This document shows, piece by piece, positions 6,531 to 7,502 of a stretch of DNA of 7,502 bases; within the stretch, counting starts at the first letter, position 1; each line of letters opens with the position of its first letter. The stretch spans positions 1 to 7,502 of the forward strand of contig JAIRTS010000220.1 of the NCBI GenBank assembly GCA_031254795.1, written 5' to 3'. Position numbers and translations under genes: made by a program. The DNA is from Treponema sp. GTDB taxonomy: Bacteria > Spirochaetota > Spirochaetia > Treponematales > Breznakiellaceae. Under the pieces are notes generated by a model, which was not told where the DNA came from, made no database searches, and saw only the letters and a list, made by a program, of their open reading frames with translations.

Positions 6531-7502
6531 ATGCCGACTATCAAAGACATAGCAAAAACCGCCGGTGTGAGCGTCACTACGGTTTCCAATGTGATTCATG
6601 GGAAACGCCGCAGAGTGGCAAAAGAAACTATTGAGCGGATAAACTCCATTATACAACAATCGAACTATACCCCCAACCTTTCGGCGCGGACGCTGGTCAG
6701 CAAGTCTTCCCGAATTATTGGGGTGATCAACCATCTGATCTACTCAAAGCCCATCAACTTCCTCCAGGACCCGTTTCACGGCGCGTTGCTGGGCGGCATT
6801 GAAAACACGTTGCGGGAGCGCGGCTATTATATGATGATCCGTACCGTGGCTGATGAGGGGGAGTTGTATTCCCTCTTTAACAACTGGAATCTTGACGGCG
6901 TTATTCTGATCGGGCTTTTTAAGGACGAGTTTTTCGCCAGATTGCTTGAATCCGGCAAACCAGCGGCGCTTCTTGACAGTTATATCAAAAATGACAAAAT
7001 TTTTAATATTGGTTTGGACGATTTTGGAGGCGCCCGGCTCGCCGTCCAATACCTTGTTGACCGGGGACACCGAAATATCATCTTCGCGGCGCCTCCTTTT
7101 CACCGGCATGGCGTTATTGAGGAACGGCTGAGAGGGTACAAGTCCGTATTGAAGGCGAATGGCATACCATTCCGTTCCAGCAACGTGTACCAGCGGGAGA
7201 TCACGGTGGATGAAAGCGTAGAACTGGGCAGGGAGCTTGCCCGCCGCAGGGATTTCAGCGCCGTATTCGCCACCGCGGACATGCTCGCATCCGGCATCAT
7301 CGCCGGTCTTGCGGAGCAGGGACGCCGCGTTCCGCGCGATATTTCCGTCATTGGTTTTGACGATGTTTTTTTTAGCCGTCTCACGGCGCCTCCTTTAACG
7401 ACCATTCATCAGGATATCATGCGCAAAGGCGCCATCGCCGCCGGCGTGATGATGGACTACCTTGAAGGAAAAGAAATCGCGTCCCGAAATATAATCCTGC
7501 CG
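6531..7502 (+). CDS. LacI-family transcriptional regulator (3' end outside window)
   Basis: This is a DNA-binding repressor with a periplasmic-binding-protein-like sensor for a small ligand, usually a sugar. The frame stays open for 324 codons to the window edge; family members are usually about 335-345 residues, so it is nearly complete. The N-terminal helix-turn-helix is clear (IKDIAKTAGVSVTTVSNVIHG, start to residue 24). A hinge helix follows (YTPNLSARTLVSKSSRIIGV, 46-65). Sensor landmarks include the LDGVILIG strand (121-128), GHRNIIFAA (179-187), ERLRGYKSVL (198-207), AVFATADMLASGII (244-257), VPRDISVIGFDD (267-278) and LTTIHQD (289-295). GAGG lies four bases before the ATG. It is divergent from the glycosyltransferase genes. 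The ligand and regulon cannot be read from the sequence; they may lie downstream of the window. Confidence 0.93.
   Translation, partial: MPTIKDIAKTAGVSVTTVSNVIHGKRRRVAKETIERINSIIQQSNYTPNLSARTLVSKSSRIIGVINHLIYSKPINFLQDPFHGALLGGIENTLRERGYYMMIRTVADEGELYSLFNNWNLDGVILIGLFKDEFFARLLESGKPAALLDSYIKNDKIFNIGLDDFGGARLAVQYLVDRGHRNIIFAAPPFHRHGVIEERLRGYKSVLKANGIPFRSSNVYQREITVDESVELGRELARRRDFSAVFATADMLASGIIAGLAEQGRRVPRDISVIGFDDVFFSRLTAPPLTTIHQDIMRKGAIAAGVMMDYLEGKEIASRNIILP

Noticed and set aside
6339..6732. Direct repeat GTGATCAACC at about 6340 and 6723
   Set aside because: Ten bases, one copy inside coding sequence; probably chance.

Overview
The window looks like a chromosomal segment of a spirochaete, most likely Treponema-like. 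This rests on the general look of the Era, glycosyltransferase and symporter proteins and on the moderate GC content. It is inference from remembered family features, not a database match. Most of the window is one run of minus-strand genes. A divergent plus-strand LacI-type regulator lies at the right end. A compositionally different, partly degraded patch lies at the left end (about 1-680).

Layout from left to right: (a) 1-153, the 3' end of an A-rich plus-strand gene encoding a charged, probably coiled-coil protein tail. (b) 235-680, minus strand, a 5'-truncated and frameshifted remnant of an N6/N4-type DNA methyltransferase. (c) 681-2381, minus, the alpha subunit of indolepyruvate:ferredoxin oxidoreductase (iorA). 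It keeps its thiamine-diphosphate (TPP) core but ends where the C-terminal ferredoxin module should begin. (d) 2436-3926, minus, a sodium:solute symporter. (e) 4003-4905, minus, the ribosome-assembly GTPase Era. (f) 4905-6056, minus, a GT4 glycosyltransferase resembling diacylglycerol glucosyltransferases. (g) 6057-6530, a divergent control region with a candidate promoter on each strand, inverted repeats and small ORFs of uncertain reality. (h) 6531-7502, plus, a LacI-family repressor that runs off the end.

The minus-strand genes could be read in the order glycosyltransferase, era, symporter, iorA. The glycosyltransferase stop overlaps the era start (TAATG), and the next gaps are about 76 and 54 bp. 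A near-consensus promoter at the end of the symporter gene suggests iorA also has its own transcription. The symporter and iorA could together serve uptake and fermentation of amino-acid-derived 2-oxo acids, but this is inferred only from adjacency.

The most notable point is the junction near 680. An iorA lacking its iron-sulfur tail directly abuts a methyltransferase lacking its front part and broken at a G run. A deletion or recombination event that fused two unrelated gene remnants would explain this. No complete undescribed system was found.
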